Source: Cliona cf. orientalis (Eukaryota; Porifera; Demospongiae; Clionaida; Clionaidae). Taken from it: a stretch of 64,000 nt of DNA. Made by a program: the position numbers and the translations under genes. Location: assembly GCA_963930775.1 (NCBI GenBank), contig OZ005689.1, forward strand, positions 9,436,854 through 9,500,853, written 5' to 3'. Below, piece after piece: positions 22,213 to 35,900 of the stretch; the first letter of the stretch is position 1, and every line of letters starts with the position of its first letter. The notes beneath the pieces are model-generated. The model saw nothing but the letters and a program-made list of their open reading frames with translations. It searched no databases and was not told the DNA's origin.

Positions 22213-23499
22213 TTACACTGCTAGTTTGCCGTCGACGTACGCAAACTCTACAATTGGCATTTTTGGAGGAGGTGGAGGTATACAGACAGTCGGAGATCTC
22301 TGTTCGTGTGCAAGTCCATCCTTCCTCCATCCACTTAGCAAGCTAGAATTTCTACTTCTAATTTGTGGAAGGTCGTTCACTACTTCATCCACTATACTAT
22401 TCAAATCCCGAAGACTAGGCCAGCGCTTTGGATAAGAACGGTGTCGAGAGTTGGTACCGAATATCTGGTTATGCAATACCGAGTGCCCAGCGTAGAGAAC
22501 CTCAATTTTTATGTTAAGATAGATGGGAGAAAAGTTCCACGTACCACGGCGATCAAACTTGCTCGTATATGGAAGAATGTGTCTGATTGATTTATTGTGA
22601 AATGCATTAAAAGCAGCGTCATAGTCTGCCACGGAGAGGTACTCTGCGGAGGAGGCATTGACAACGGATTGACAATTAAAGTACTTCCTCCCTTTAGCAG
22701 CACACTGAAGCCAATGTTTGTCACTAATATCGACAGCGGCCGCAGCTGGTTCAACTCGTGCCAAAAACTCTTCGAACTTCCGCCACGGACTTCCTTTGGA
22801 GTCTCTCTCTGATGCCAATTGATCAGTGAGAACAATATCGTCGTCCATGAGGATAAAGTAAAGGTATACTTGTTCCCGCTTCATTGCAGCTTCGTACAAC
22901 ACATTTCTGCCACCTCCCCAACTTGTTTTATTCTTTACGCTGATGTAGTCAACATTTGACGGAGGTGGTACCATACACTTTGTTCTATAGCTCAGCACCA
23001 TGACATCACAGGGACACACGGATGGATCACCAATCACTTCCTGTAGATAGTCAGATAGACAAGATTCTGTCTGTAACATGTAAAGCAATTTTATTGCATT
23101 TTGCGTCATCAATCTAGATCGAAGAGATGCCTCTACTGGTTCAGTCAGTTGGTAATTAGCTTGTATAGGTCGCCATGACTTTCTTGGTGATCTCGCTGGT
23201 GATTCAGAAATGTAAGCCTCGGACAGTAGGGTCCAGGTTGGTTCTCGTACGTAGAAGTGTCCGAACAGTAGAGGAGATAAGACGAAGAATAGTATCGCGA
23301 AGGCGACGATCGCCAATACAGTCGGTCTCCGGTTCGTTAAACGACAACAGCTAACCGAAATCATCTGTTTTAGTTTGGGTTCCCGGGTATCAACAACATG
23401 AACTTTCAATTGAATTATAGTCACATGATTATCATTAATATACTTCCGTTCGATCACAGAACGCCTTTTCATCCAACGACCTTTACCCACTGCATCCAT
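22213..23499 (-). CDS. Type II membrane GT-A-like glycosyltransferase (family unassigned)
   Basis: A 428-codon single open frame. A hydrophobic anchor lies at about residues 60-80, preceded by a basic cytoplasmic segment. The lumenal part has SWGGGRNVLYEAAM followed by YLYFILMDDDIVL (DDD at 219-221), the pattern of a GT-A nucleotide-sugar site in which an acidic triad follows a hydrophobic strand. Cysteine pairs, several N-x-S/T sites and a Pro-rich C-terminal end (PPPPPKMP) are also visible. I cannot assign a named family. The first ATG lies in the loop of a small hairpin (23473-23518). The internal Met46, about 14 residues before the anchor, would give a more typical short cytoplasmic tail, so the start is uncertain. 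Confidence 0.7.
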   Translation of the reverse strand: MDAVGKGRWMKRRSVIERKYINDNHVTIIQLKVHVVDTREPKLKQMISVSCCRLTNRRPTVLAIVAFAILFFVLSPLLFGHFYVREPTWTLLSEAYISESPARSPRKSWRPIQANYQLTEPVEASLRSRLMTQNAIKLLYMLQTESCLSDYLQEVIGDPSVCPCDVMVLSYRTKCMVPPPSNVDYISVKNKTSWGGGRNVLYEAAMKREQVYLYFILMDDDIVLTDQLASERDSKGSPWRKFEEFLARVEPAAAAVDISDKHWLQCAAKGRKYFNCQSVVNASSAEYLSVADYDAAFNAFHNKSIRHILPYTSKFDRRGTWNFSPIYLNIKIEVLYAGHSVLHNQIFGTNSRHRSYPKRWPSLRDLNSIVDEVVNDLPQIRSRNSSLLSGWRKDGLAHEQRSPTVCIPPPPPKMPIVEFAYVDGKLAV

Positions 23500-23517
23500 T
23501 ATAGGTAAAGGTCGTCA
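23474..23517. promoter_or_regulatory. Hairpin around the annotated start of the GT-A-like gene
   Basis: CAACGACCTTTACC (23474-23487) and GGTAAAGGTCGTCA (23504-23517) are inverted copies, with the first ATG of the minus-strand gene (23497-23499) in the loop. The same 14-mer recurs elsewhere in the window (see findings). It may be a MITE end, a regulatory site or an mRNA hairpin. Confidence 0.35.
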
Positions 23518-24364
23518 ACAAGCCTCGCACATGTGCTTTATAGACCTCCAGTTTATATACTGTGGGTGTATCCACTCTATGTTGGTGTCCATACGATACA
23601 AATAAGGGATACTCTCCAATTAACCCCTCATCTAGCAAATTAGGTGCTAACTAATTATGCACCTGAACTGGCTGTAGCAAACCTATCCAATACCCAACTC
23701 CCATGCCACAACTCTCCTTGGAGGGTGAACTTGGCAGTGCCGGGAAGGACAGGGGGTAACTACATGCTGCATGAAATGATAGGGGCCAGCTAATTAATGC
23801 TGGAATGGGAATTGGACTAGCAAGCTTGAGATTAATGTACCTAATGCTCCTATAATACTTGGGGGTGATTAGGGAGGCATGTCCTCCCGATACAACCCGG
23901 CTCAATCACGTCCATCTGGATGGAAAGAATATGTACCAATAGAGGGAGGGCAGGGCGGGTTAAAGAAGATCCGCAAACCAGCAGCACACAACTGAACGTC
24001 CAGCCTGTAACACGAGGCAACTGTGGCCAACTGCGCATGCGTGTACATAAATAGGTAATGGTCGCCAAGATGTATAACGCACGCCGACTCCGCTCGTGGT
24101 TAACTTCCTTAAACTTCATTTATGAAACATTTATCTATAACTTCCCCTAGTGCCACAACCAACCATAATTATTTTTGCATAAATACATGTACACAGTGAG
24201 CTAGGTAGTGTGCATACATACAAAATCTTTATATCCTAACATCGACAAGAAAAACTCTTGATTTATGTTGGATCTTTCTTATTAGGAGCTGTTTCATATA
24301 TTATGGCACCCATGCACTCACTACTACATAATTAGTGTAGGCAGATATATCATTGAGTTTTTAG
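23518..24364. other. No recognisable gene
   Basis: Upstream region of the minus-strand glycosyltransferase. The 84- and 89-codon minus-strand frames (23651-24119) show no family resemblance or splice support. A variant GGTAATGGTCGCCAA lies at 24054-24068. Confidence 0.4.
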
Positions 24365-24575
24365 TTCGGAAATAGAAACTGAACGAGGCGAAAAAGGAGA
24401 AAGTCGTCGACAATCAAAATTTGAGCTACTTGGTACAAGTCGACGACCTCGTAAGTAGTGAGATTCCAGTGTATTCACAGTGCAGAGATTTGAAGGCTGC
24501 TCATCGCAACAAGCTGTCGGAATACTGGGGTACTATTGCTCTACAGAATTCGCGGAAGGATCCCCAAAATCATAA
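24365..24575 (+). other. Candidate two-exon coding fragment with a 30 nt gap
   Basis: After an acceptor-like GTTTTTAG, bases 24365-24450 stay open and are charged (EIETERGEKGESRRQSKF). The run ends at a strong donor (CCTC|GTAAGT). An acceptor (ATTCACAG) follows after only 30 nt; joining in phase gives a further 31 codons (LQRFEGCSSQQAVG and on) to a TAA at 24573. The gap contains in-frame stops. Thirty nucleotides is extremely short for an animal intron, so this may be chance or a decayed gene end. No family recognised. Confidence 0.2.
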
Positions 24576-25172
24576 TTAAAGTGGTAACCCACGGCTGGAG
24601 TCCCTATTTTCGTAAGATACCCGTCTTTTACATCACTAACATCATAATACATGATTGTACAATTATCAGCATTAATTGTGGACATACAGGAAGAAATTAC
24701 AGATTGATATTAACATTAATTTAATTTTGTGGTTTGTATTTACATACATCATGGCATTAACACACAATTTCTCAGGTTCTAATAGTTGCTACCCCATACT
24801 TGAAGAATCTTGGACTGACGCTGAACTGGTATGGAAAACAAGTTCGCTTTATGTATAGATAAAATAATACAGGAAATCATGACAAGACTGTGGTCATGTA
24901 GCTAGTTACATGCTCTCATTAACTACATTAATTGACACAACACAGATTTCGTATTCTAGTTCTGCTTGCATGTATTAAAATTATATATTATAATAATATC
25001 TATGACAGCTTTATTATTACTTATTGACAGTCATAGCATTAATTTTAACACTAGCTATATTATTTCTTACAGTCTCTGCAGATAAACAAAATGTGTGGTA
25101 GTCCAGCAATCTTAATGTTTATTTTGCCGAAGCTGTTATCCATAACCACCACAGAACTACAGTTCAATAATA

Positions 25173-25620
25173 TAATATGTGACCTGCTCTGAAAAAAGGG
25201 TCCACTCGGTATATTAATTTTCATAAAAATTGAGTTTTTAGCATGGATTGATAGCTTTATGTTTGCTGAATCCAATGGTGCAAGTTTCATGAAAAAATAT
25301 CGATCGCAAGTGGAGTTATGACCATTAACACGCAAGAAGATAATTCCGGTATTATACTTGTTTTTCGAAAAATGCACATAATATAATTAAATTTTGTATT
25401 AAGTTGTATGTGTCCGACCAATTGTTTGCGCTAATTACAATAATAGTTTACATAATAGCACTTACACAAACATAGCATATCAATACGAAGCTAAAATTCT
25501 ACATTTTCTGGTAGACTAAAATACAGAAAAAGGATAAAATTAAATATTTATTTTCCCCAAATTTAGCTATTATTGTATTATTCGAAGTGGTCCTTTTTCT
25601 CAGAGCAGGTTACATTATTA
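25173..25620. mobile_element. MITE (about 448 bp)
   Basis: TAATATGTGACCTGCTCTG, followed by AAAAAAGGGTCCACT, is mirrored by GAAGTGGTCCTTTTTCTCAGAGCAGGTTACATTATTA. The right half resembles 18055-18270, where only one end is present. The minus-strand open frame 25060-25377 overlaps the left end and is therefore not called as a gene. Confidence 0.65.
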
Positions 25621-26705
25621 AGAATCTGGATCAGCATTAACCTCCCTGGATTAACTAGCCCCTGAGGTCTGATTCATGCTCTAATTATTGTTTGCTGTAA
25701 ACCGTTGAAAAGAATATTAGTGATTCTAGTGAGAACTCCATCAAGAATAATTAATACAGTGGAGTACTGCAAATCAAGCCCTATATAGACTATTATGACT
25801 AATTTTTTGACACTTGCCAAGAGGTGGTCCTCCCATTGTAAAGCAGTCGACCTACGCTCTATATAATTATGTGTATTGAGTACTGTAATTTGAGTACTAA
25901 TGTGACTAATTCTTAACACTGCTTATTGGGGAAAGGGTAGGGGTAGTTAATTGGTCTATTATTGCAATGCAAGAGTCAATCCACCCATGTACCTACTCAG
26001 GTCGAGTCTATTGTTCAGAAATTAGGCTGGACCTGATCCTCAATTCACTAATATGTAGTGCCATATATACTTACTGACTCGTTGAATGGATGAGGTTATA
26101 TAATAGTACACAGAACAACAGATGGGATACACTGAGATCATATCAATCAAAAATTAAGTGTCACTTGCCTTCATACTAGATTCTTATGCCATGCCTATAA
26201 ATGTGGGTCATTAATTTTAGCATAATAATATTACAGTTACTGTGGCGATGAAGTTATCAAACTTAGTGTCCTATGACGTCATTTTAAATTAAAATGGAGA
26301 CACTTTATTCAACCAACTTACACACACTACTTAATACACATTGTGGAAGTTCCTGTTAATGATTCCTGGACCCTATAGCTACTTTTGGCAAAGGTACGAA
26401 AAAATGTACGGGTCCTCCTTAAAGTTTTTATTTGTGCACCCACAAGCATATCCCGATAATAATATACAGTAACTGTTAATAAAGCTGTAACAGTTGCTTA
26501 TTTGGGGGAATTTTACACGACTAGACAAATTACATGCATGCAGGAAATGGTTATAATTGCTGTGGTTTGTGTCTCAAACCAGCTACGCCCACTCAGGCTT
26601 GCCTGAAATATTGCATAGTATCAGTACCGAGAGTGCTATGGCATTATGTAGCACCAAGCATAGTGAGACTTTCCCAGCATTACTTTTGTAGGTAGCAAAC
26701 TTACG
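25621..26705. other. No recognisable gene
   Basis: AT-rich intergenic sequence upstream of the receptor gene. No exon or element ends are supported. Confidence 0.4.
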
Positions 26706-26789
26706 AATCTGGTGGTTAAAGTTATTAGCAAGTATCAGCACGGCGCACTCTCTAGCTCGGCCCAGATACCTAGTACCTGTACGTGACAT
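26706..26789 (-). other. Candidate first exon of a divergent minus-strand transcript
   Basis: On the minus strand an ATG at 26789 opens a frame (MSRTGTRYLGRARECAVL and on) that runs into a good donor (ATTC|GTAAGT). Splicing to the next acceptor (ATATTTCAG) gives only a 34-residue peptide ending at a TAG. It lies about 155 bp from the receptor's ATG in divergent orientation, as a bidirectional promoter would predict. The protein is not recognised and could be chance. Confidence 0.2.
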
Positions 26790-26944
26790 AGTATAGTGTT
26801 ATCGTATCACGTGCAGTAAATGTTTCGTAATAACCACAAAAATTTAATTTTTTTCTGGCCGGAAATAAACCTGCTCATAATTACATTGGCAGACGCAGTT
26901 AGAAAGATCAGTCTGTCTGTGTCGACGTTTGATGCAAGCCTGGC

Positions 26945-29900
26945 ATGATGGCATTGTTCACTCTACTATCGGTAGCGTTAATGGTTTCTCTCTGCGGCTG
27001 TTTCAACGCAGCACAAGATGGTAAGCTCGTAGAGAACACTCATGCAGTATCAGCAGTAGCTATAATATTATTCTATGTACATAGCAGCCAGTATGGAATC
27101 TGTAGATAAAATAGTCTGTACCTTCAGTAAAGGAACTATTTGTGTTATAATTAAACTCAAGTATAATCCATACATTTCCCCCTCTTTACAACGGTAACAG
27201 TGGTTCTTGAGCCACCCCCTTTTGCAATATTGGAAACCACTTTCAGCTTTCGCTGCTCTGCTCAAGGACTTGATGATGGAGCAACAGTAGAACAGATTAA
27301 GTGGTATCACAACCAAACAGAGATCACAGCTGAGCAGAGAAATTCTAGATTCAACATAAGAGAGAGTGGAAGTGCAGCAAGCATTCTTTCAATCGCACTT
27401 GCGAAACGCCAGGATGGAGGAGAGTATCACTGCCAAGTCTTCATCTCTGGAACTGCCAATCCAATCAATAGCACTTCACATACTCTCAGAATTGAAGGTA
27501 TAATCTTAATACTAACAGGTCACCTATTTTTTGAAGGGAGTTTTTAGGATGGATATAATATAATAATAAATCTATTGTTGGTAATAATAATTACTATTGT
27601 TGGACGGAAAATGTACATGTTACTTATGTTACCATAGGTGTTTACGCAGTGGCAACTGATCAAGCTGTGTATGAGGTTGAGCTGCACTCTAGTTTCACAG
27701 TGAGGTGTACAGTTGATGCATATCCCCCTCCGGACAGCATCATGTGGAGTAACGAAGATTCACAGATCTCAATAACTCAACACGCCAGTGAACCGATGTT
27801 TGGAATACTTCAAAAGATGGCAACTACAGAAGACAATGGACATTGGAGCTGCACGGCCAGCAATGCGCTGGATTCTCTTGGTGGAGCATTCACAGTTGTT
27901 GTACTAGGTAGGCAATTAAATATTTCAGCAAGTCTACACTTGGTACCATAGAAATTATAGTGAGAGATTGTCCTCTCTTGAATTTTTTATTAATAATTTC
28001 TCAGTGCATGCATGAATATTATATGTACCATAGATTGGGTTGACTTTTATTCAAACACGCAAAATTTGTTGTGCATGTTGATTAGTACATTTGTGTATAT
28101 TAGTCCGACGCAAACTTTTAGAAGTGAGATCTTTTCAATGATTAGCAAGCTTTCCTGATACACGTCTTTGTATCACATATTATAATAGTATGGCTCGATC
28201 CTATAATACTGTTGACTGTAGTCAGCTTGCTTATCAACATAAGGCAGTCACCATCTCTAGGCCTATAGAAACCCTACATCATTCAAATTTCTAGGAGTTC
28301 TATTGTCTAACAATAAAACGCACATTCTGAGTTCAAACAGCATGATTGGTATGCAGCTATAGCAGGCACTGTATGCATCACTTCGAGGGTTTCTGCTGCC
28401 ACTGCCATTAGAGGGAGTATAAAACATCTAAAGCGCATGCAAATTTTTAACCTATTTGTGTCATTGATAATCGTTGCCATCTCTTATCAGGGTCAATAGT
28501 TATATTTATTGCTAGTATGTTTATAACAACAGACTTAGTATTCACTTTAAATTTTCCTCTCTGTGTACATAGCTTAATGGAGAATTACCTAAACTTGTTA
28601 TAGGGGGAGGGACAGACTACTATTGTCTACAAAATTAGTTACAGATCACTATTAAGTTAGTCACAAATTGTTTTGAAGACAACAGGATATGGTAGGACAT
28701 GTTTGTATTGTTGTTATCCTGAAAATGGCTTTTACATAGTGCTTTTAAAGTTTAGCTACTAATATTGAATTTTTTTAAGAGACACCATCTGAATTGAACC
28801 TGGATCCCTTCAAGTTTGTAGCTACTATTATTTTGAGGTTACTTGTGTACAAGGTCATTGCAATTAATGTGTATATAGCAATTACACTGCTTGGATTTCC
28901 CCAGCCTACAAGGTGACACCTATGAATGGCATTAAGGCAGGCATAACTAAGTTATGGTCCACATAGTAGTTTTCTTTTAGACAGCTAATTACATATTTAA
29001 TTTTAAAGTACTATAATAATATTATAGATACTACCTTTTTTAATCCCAGAGTGGTCAATTATCAATCATTTTTAGTGCTATGGCCTTGTAAGACTAGTGC
29101 AAAACTTTGTACTATCTGACAAATTCATGAAGCTGAACAAGATCATTCAGGCTTCCCAAGTATTTAACATTGAGGTTAAGAGCATGAGATTAGGGCAGTC
29201 TTACATGGAAAGCATGCATGTTCAAGTCTACAGCGAAGTGCATCACCATCTGAAACTGAATACACTTTAACATTGTTGTTGGAATGTGCAAAAACAGACT
29301 TTTAACCATGTAAGAAGCTCACTAGGATGTGGAAATTCTCACTGTTGACAAGGATACTAGCCCAGGGAAAAGAGCATTGGAGCATGAAGCCTCCAGCAAT
29401 AACATGTCACTGTATCCTCTTTGGTCCCACTGTGTCCGTTGCTGACTCCAATAGGTGCTCAATACCATGTAGTTGAATATCTGATCGGTTTACCATTGAC
29501 AAGGTGTGGTATTGGGTTACGAGTGAAGGCAAAACTGAACCACGTACAAAGAAATTAGCTCGTCCATCTTTGGCTGTCTAACTTTAAATGTGGTTAACAG
29601 CTAGCCTCGTCCCCAGGCCACGTGTGGACCATTATCATAGGCAGAAGCAGGAGTACATTACAAGGAGTATGCAACACACACAGTAGTAGTACAAACACCT
29701 CTTTCCAGAGTTGACATCACAACCATCCTTCTACATAGCTACATGGGCCTGAATAATTATCATTAAAAAGTTGCAACCACTGAGTTACATTCTGTATAGC
29801 TGCAGCTGCAGCTAGTTACTGATAGGACAGTGCAGATACAGCATTCATGGCTTCATGGGTTTAGTGGTTGTGTGTTAATAATAATAATTATTCTGTGATG

Positions 29901-32900
29901 TCAAATCTGGAAAGAGATGATTGTACTACTGTTGTGTGTGTTGCACACTCCTAGTAATGTACTCCTGGCAGATGTGGCCTGAATGGAGATGAGACTTTCC
30001 TACGTAGTAGGCTTACACTTATGAGTTCATTTACATAACTGACACATTCATTGTGTGAACTGATGATAATAATCCAGGTAATAATGAAAGTGCTAGCAAT
30101 CCTCATCAAGAATGTACCTGGACCATATTATTATTATAGCGTTGTATTGTATACCTTGTCAATCTTTTTCATATCTTTCGTAGATTCTAACACAAATTAC
30201 TACAATGTCATGCATACACACATTAGCTCCTCCCTCGAATACGACAGTTAGTCCTACAACTATCTTGCCTCTACTGAGAGGCCGCGATTTTCAACTAGAG
30301 TGCAGTGCCAGAGGCAACCGTGCTCCTAACTTCACCTGGTCCTTTACTAATGCAACGAACCACACTCAACTAGCACTCTCTGAGATGTCCAACTCTCGAT
30401 ACTCGACTGATTCAGCAAGAGGTCAGTTACTAACAGTGAGGACGGCCACATACCAAGACGTTGGTACATACATCTGCACTGCCACCAATGAAGTTGGAAC
30501 TGATACTGGTAGCATCAACATCGAAATTCAAGGTATTTAAGATTATTATAGTACTGAATTCCGTAAGTGACAGCCCCTATCATTGGAGGCTATAATATTA
30601 GATTACAGTCACTGCGGTATGTGACCAAGGGTATAGTTGTTTTAATTAAGTAACGGCCACGGTATGATTTATTTTCAAGGCTTTTGGTGGCTTTTATGTG
30701 TGTAAACGCACTTGCTATCGATGGTTATCCTGTTCATATAGTACACTAAATATTTATCAGGCCATGCATGTCAATTTTGTGCACTATATGCCTGCATGTG
30801 CAAGCATACGTGATGCTAATGAATTTGTACAGCTTTACAATCCCTACAAGTGGTTAGGGGCTGCAATGCTGTTATCCCCCCTCCCCCCCCCCCCCCCCCT
30901 TCCCCTTTTCCCTTCTCCATGGCCAAATATGCACTGTTATATTGACTAGAAATGGAGGGTGTAAATAGCATGGTATATACACATCCTGAGGGATGTACTT
31001 CCAGTTATGACTAGTACAATCAGTACAGGTCTTCTGCAGGGAGTTCCATTGATAGTACCATTATTTATTGATTGTACGGTATGATACTGAGCTTATTCTC
31101 ATGGCAGTCGTACAAACATCTTAGAATAATTATGTAATAACTTCATATATACTTATATACATTACAGGCGCTTATTATTTTAGCTACATGCTATAATATC
31201 ATTATAGACACGATACAAAAAAAAATTATCCTCGATAATGTGGTGACAGCCACATGGTTTGTTTGTATAGAAATTCTGTATCATAGTCCATAGCATTATA
31301 GTTTTGGCTTCTTTTTCTGAAACTCTTTTGATCAGAGTGATTTATGTATGGAAATGGAAGCAAGTTGCAAACACATGTGTGTCCTCCTTGTACTCTTGCC
31401 TACCTTATTCTGGGAATTGTCCATCTCACAGTTTCAGTGATTGTCTAGCTACATCCGACAATAACATTCCTAGTATTGTACAGTACAACGTCTCCAAAAA
31501 GATGAAACGGTTTAGTAGGCGTGATGCAACAAACTTACCCAGGAGTGTACTGTCAATAGCACTTGTATCACTGGAGGCAGTGGTGTGTGTACCCGGATAA
31601 ATGTGGGTGAGGTTGTCGTATTACAGCGTATAAGTGTCGAACCTTGTACTTTATTGTGTAGGTGACAAATTAGCTTCCAATCTGTCTCAATCTTATGTCA
31701 TGATTACTTTTTCAGACGATTTTTAGGAGTTCAATTGCATGTAACTTGCGTATATTTGCGTGTGTATTAGTGTCCACTTAAGTACAACGTCATGTGTATT
31801 GTCACCCATACTCCATGGCTATACATACGTATCCAGGTGATGGACTCAATGCACATCACTACCTATCTTAGTGTAGTTCTTATGTAGTTGTTATGCATAT
31901 AAGTCAGGTAAAATTTTGTTCTGAAGGATAATGAAAAGTCAAACTTGTTGTTTTCAATCTTGTAGAGCTTTTAAGTACATCACTACCTCCCTCTATGCTT
32001 CCCTTGTCTGTCGTAGGCAATGTTTTAGACCTATATATCAAAGTAGGGCCGTAGGAGCCAGTCAGGCTGGTCACTTTCTGGTCGATCTTTTGATAAAGGT
32101 CATTGGTACTACGTATGTGCATGCACCTCCTTGCATGCCCCAGCAAAGCAATAGTGATCACGTACAGTCTCTCCAGTACCAATGATAGGCCTGACCACCA
32201 AAATTTTGCTTCCTACAGCCCTGCAAGTGATTGCTTGTGTGTGTGTGTGCATGTGTGCATGCAACCATGTATGCGTTAATAATAATTGGTGCGTGTGTGT
32301 GCGTGTGTCCCCATCATGGCTGTAAGTACATAACTTTGCGCTATGAAATTCAACTTTGTATGCACACATTACTAATGACCTTTGAGGCTACCAAGTAGGA
32401 TCATGTACCAGGTCCCTTGTATGTTCCACCAGCTCCAATATCTGAGTCTGCATGCTTGAGTGCAGATGTTGACGAAATTTATAATAATAATAATAATATG
32501 CTAAATAAAAATGCAATGAAATGTGTGTGGTAGTAAGTTGTGTTGTTAATTGTGGAAGTGTGCGCTTGAGGAGCTTTATGAATGCAGTCCAAGATTTCTT
32601 CAGTGTATAGGATTCCAAACAGCCATTGATGAATGTCTACTCATTTTCCGTTGTCTGAAGGAAATATTTTATTCACCCATTCATTCTTAGAATGAAGTCA
32701 GCCACGAGAATCTTTCCTGTTTCTGTACAAAGCCTGAGGTTTACCGTGCTATATTATGCCTCCACAATGTCATACCCGTTATAATATTTTATACGCAGAA
32801 TCTTGGTAAAACTCAAGAAATAGTGCATTTTTGAGTTTTGAATACTTTAGCAAAGAAGCTAAAGATTAAAGATTCGGGTATGCTCTATGAACCACAGTGG

Positions 32901-35900
32901 AATGCTTACGCAAACTATTGCGCCAACTATATCGAGTAGGAGTCCAATAATATAATATTATAATATAGTTTCTATACTCACAGATTTGCCTATATATATT
33001 TAAAAACAATTTATGCAATACTCTAGGTCTGGAATTTATCATACTCAATGTTGAATAATAATACGTACTTCATTAACAGTGTGCATGTGTTTAATTTTCA
33101 TACTGTAGCTGACATTGACTATGGAAAATCTGAGATCGTGATTAGATTATGTTGGCCACACGATCACAACAAGTTGGTGGTATAGCATTCCCTTGGAATA
33201 TATTGTATGTCACGTAACGCATTAGAAGCCACCTTATGGAGTAGATATCGATTACTAAATGATTGCCCCAGAGCCTTTTCCAGGGCAGTCATGCAATGTC
33301 TCTGTTTGCATGACAGCCAATTAAGTACTTTGTGGGAGAAGACCTGAGACGCTTGCAGTTTCAACGGCAGTATATATATTTACACTCTATATTTTGGTGT
33401 GGTGCATTGTTCTAACGTGACTTACAATAATTGAAGGGATTCATTCACTAGAAATTCCATTTTTTTGGCTACGGGAGATAGCCTGTAGACAAAATTAATA
33501 GTAAAGAATCTAGAGCTATAATAATAGCTAGGGGCAATGAATTGCTTTTAAATTAAACCTGTGGCAGAATTATTTGACAGGTGTGATGAGCTAGGGAGGG
33601 AAAGGAGGTGAGTGTGTTAATAATTAGGACTGCAGTGTATGAGTCGTATCCATCGATTCTAAGATTGTGAAGACTTGCAAAGCTGCATTAAACATGCATG
33701 CATGCACCTGTCCCTTTCATGGATATTTATTATGGTCAACTGCAATTTGAATACATAATTATTGTACTCATGCATGATGATCACTTTCTATCAAGAAATT
33801 GTAAATAGTAGATGTGTCTGTGTTATATATATATTTGTAGGGTACTTTAGTGCATGTGCATTTAAATTTTGAATTGCCTGAACCCGGAAACCACATTCAA
33901 AAGAATCTCAACATGCACTTAACAGTGTACCCACTGAGATTCAAATATGGTATCATACTAGTACTGTCTGAACTACGTGCAGTCTAAAGCCACTGCCAAG
34001 TGGATCGTTAACACTATAGCATGTATGCCTCAATTTTGTACTTTTGATTCAGCAGTAATAGAAGCTAGGGTCTAAAGCACTAAGATATGATATCATAGCA
34101 GATGAATCTAAAGTATGAATTCAAATTTTATTGACTATCCCAGAATTGAGATCTACTATAACCCTACAATTTGACAAATATCACTGCATGCATGTTACAT
34201 ATATAGATAGTGGTTTCAGAACTATAGCACCACCTTCTAGCAGAAAGTCATGCGATACCGAATGGTATCTCACTTGTGTCGTTTGACAGGGTCGTTAACT
34301 ATCATCCAATAGATGTAGCAATTGACAACACTGGAATGTTGCCATACAGAATCCAGATCAAATATCATAACTACTTTGCATGACACAGTTACAGCACCCT
34401 CATGCATGATCATGTCATAACAATAATATTATTATTAATACTCTCAGTAATAATAGTAGTATTAAGTAATAGTTATATCACGGGCGCGAGGGATGTATGG
34501 CATTTATTGCACCGAAGCACGAGGGCGCAAAGCGCCCGAGGGTTGAGGGCAATAAATGCCATGCATCCCGAGTGTGCGTGATATAACTAGTTTATATCCC
34601 GTGGGCATAGCTACCATAGATACGCACAGAACACTAAAAAAGAAAGAAAAAGCAAGGCTATCTTACTCAAAACGGACACACAAAGCCGCTCTCTGAGTCA
34701 AGTTCTCGAACGTCAATCGAACTTCTATACGTCTCGTGATCGAGGGGTGTGGTCAAACCCACACAGCTATATAGCCATCCGACGCTTGACAATGAACTAC
34801 CATCGTTAGCGTGACCTGCAACGTCGAGCTCAGAAGCCAAGAAACGAAGCTCGAGCTGTTGACTATCCTAAAAACGAGGCTACGTGCTTACGCAGTAAGC
34901 TTACCTGGATACGCGTACACTGTGTTGACTCGCGATCGATCGATCGACGACTCCGCCTATCTCTTCGAATTGGCGATCTCCTGCTACCTTTCCCGCCATA
35001 CGTTCCATTTAGTCTCGCGAGACGCTCCATTGACTTTTGTTGCTACCAACATGTTTATTGTTCAAGGCCTGCAGTATTAATTTTAATATTGCACAGTAAA
35101 TTTACCTGAGGCTACTCATATTGCACAGTTACCAGTGCAATATGGCTAATATAGCACATAGCAACAACATAGCAACGGGATATAAGTCATTTTATTGACC
35201 TGTTTGTTAGACTGTCACCTAGCCAGGGAGACGAAGCGTATGACAAGGTTTACACTAGGCCCTAGATCAGAATTCAGAATTCAGTTTCTGTGTAAACATC
35301 TATTAATCAACTTTTATATGCGGATGTGGATTGATCACATATACATTATTGTAATGAGCTAATCCAGATGAAATATATGCGGATGTGGATCGATTACATA
35401 AACATTATTGTAGTGAGCTAATCCGGATGAAATACGCAACTGTGTAAACACAGGGTTTATAGCACTAATTAATATCGTGCAATCTAGCTGGATAGTATAA
35501 TATTCCTTAAGAATGCTAAAAAGTGGGTAGTGGTCCTGCTTTCTCCTAGCTATAGCTAATGGACCTAGCCACTCAATATCTGTGTATGTACTACTGTAGA
35601 CACTGAGGCTTTCCAACAGCTAGCTACTGCTTGCTGTTGCGTCTCAAGCTAAAGCGGATAAAAGAGTGTTCGGCTATGCTTTAGATACAGACAATCTCTT
35701 AGTCTAAACAACAATATAATTACTATTGACATACACAATTAATTTAATGCCTGGTCTCACAATAGTTCAACAATGGCCTGTATTCTCACATTAAGATCAG
35801 GTGTCTCTCCCTTGAGGTTATTGTATATAGTTCTAACAATTGTGCACAATACTTAAAAGATTTATTACATGAATATCCGATAGAACTGTATTCACAATTG

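Noticed and set aside
25060..25377. 105-codon minus-strand open frame
   Set aside because: It overlaps the left terminal repeat of the MITE at 25173-25620, has no recognisable domain and no splice support.
34811..35080. 89-codon open frame inside an inverted-repeat element
   Set aside because: No similarity to a transposase or any domain I know; the element looks non-autonomous.
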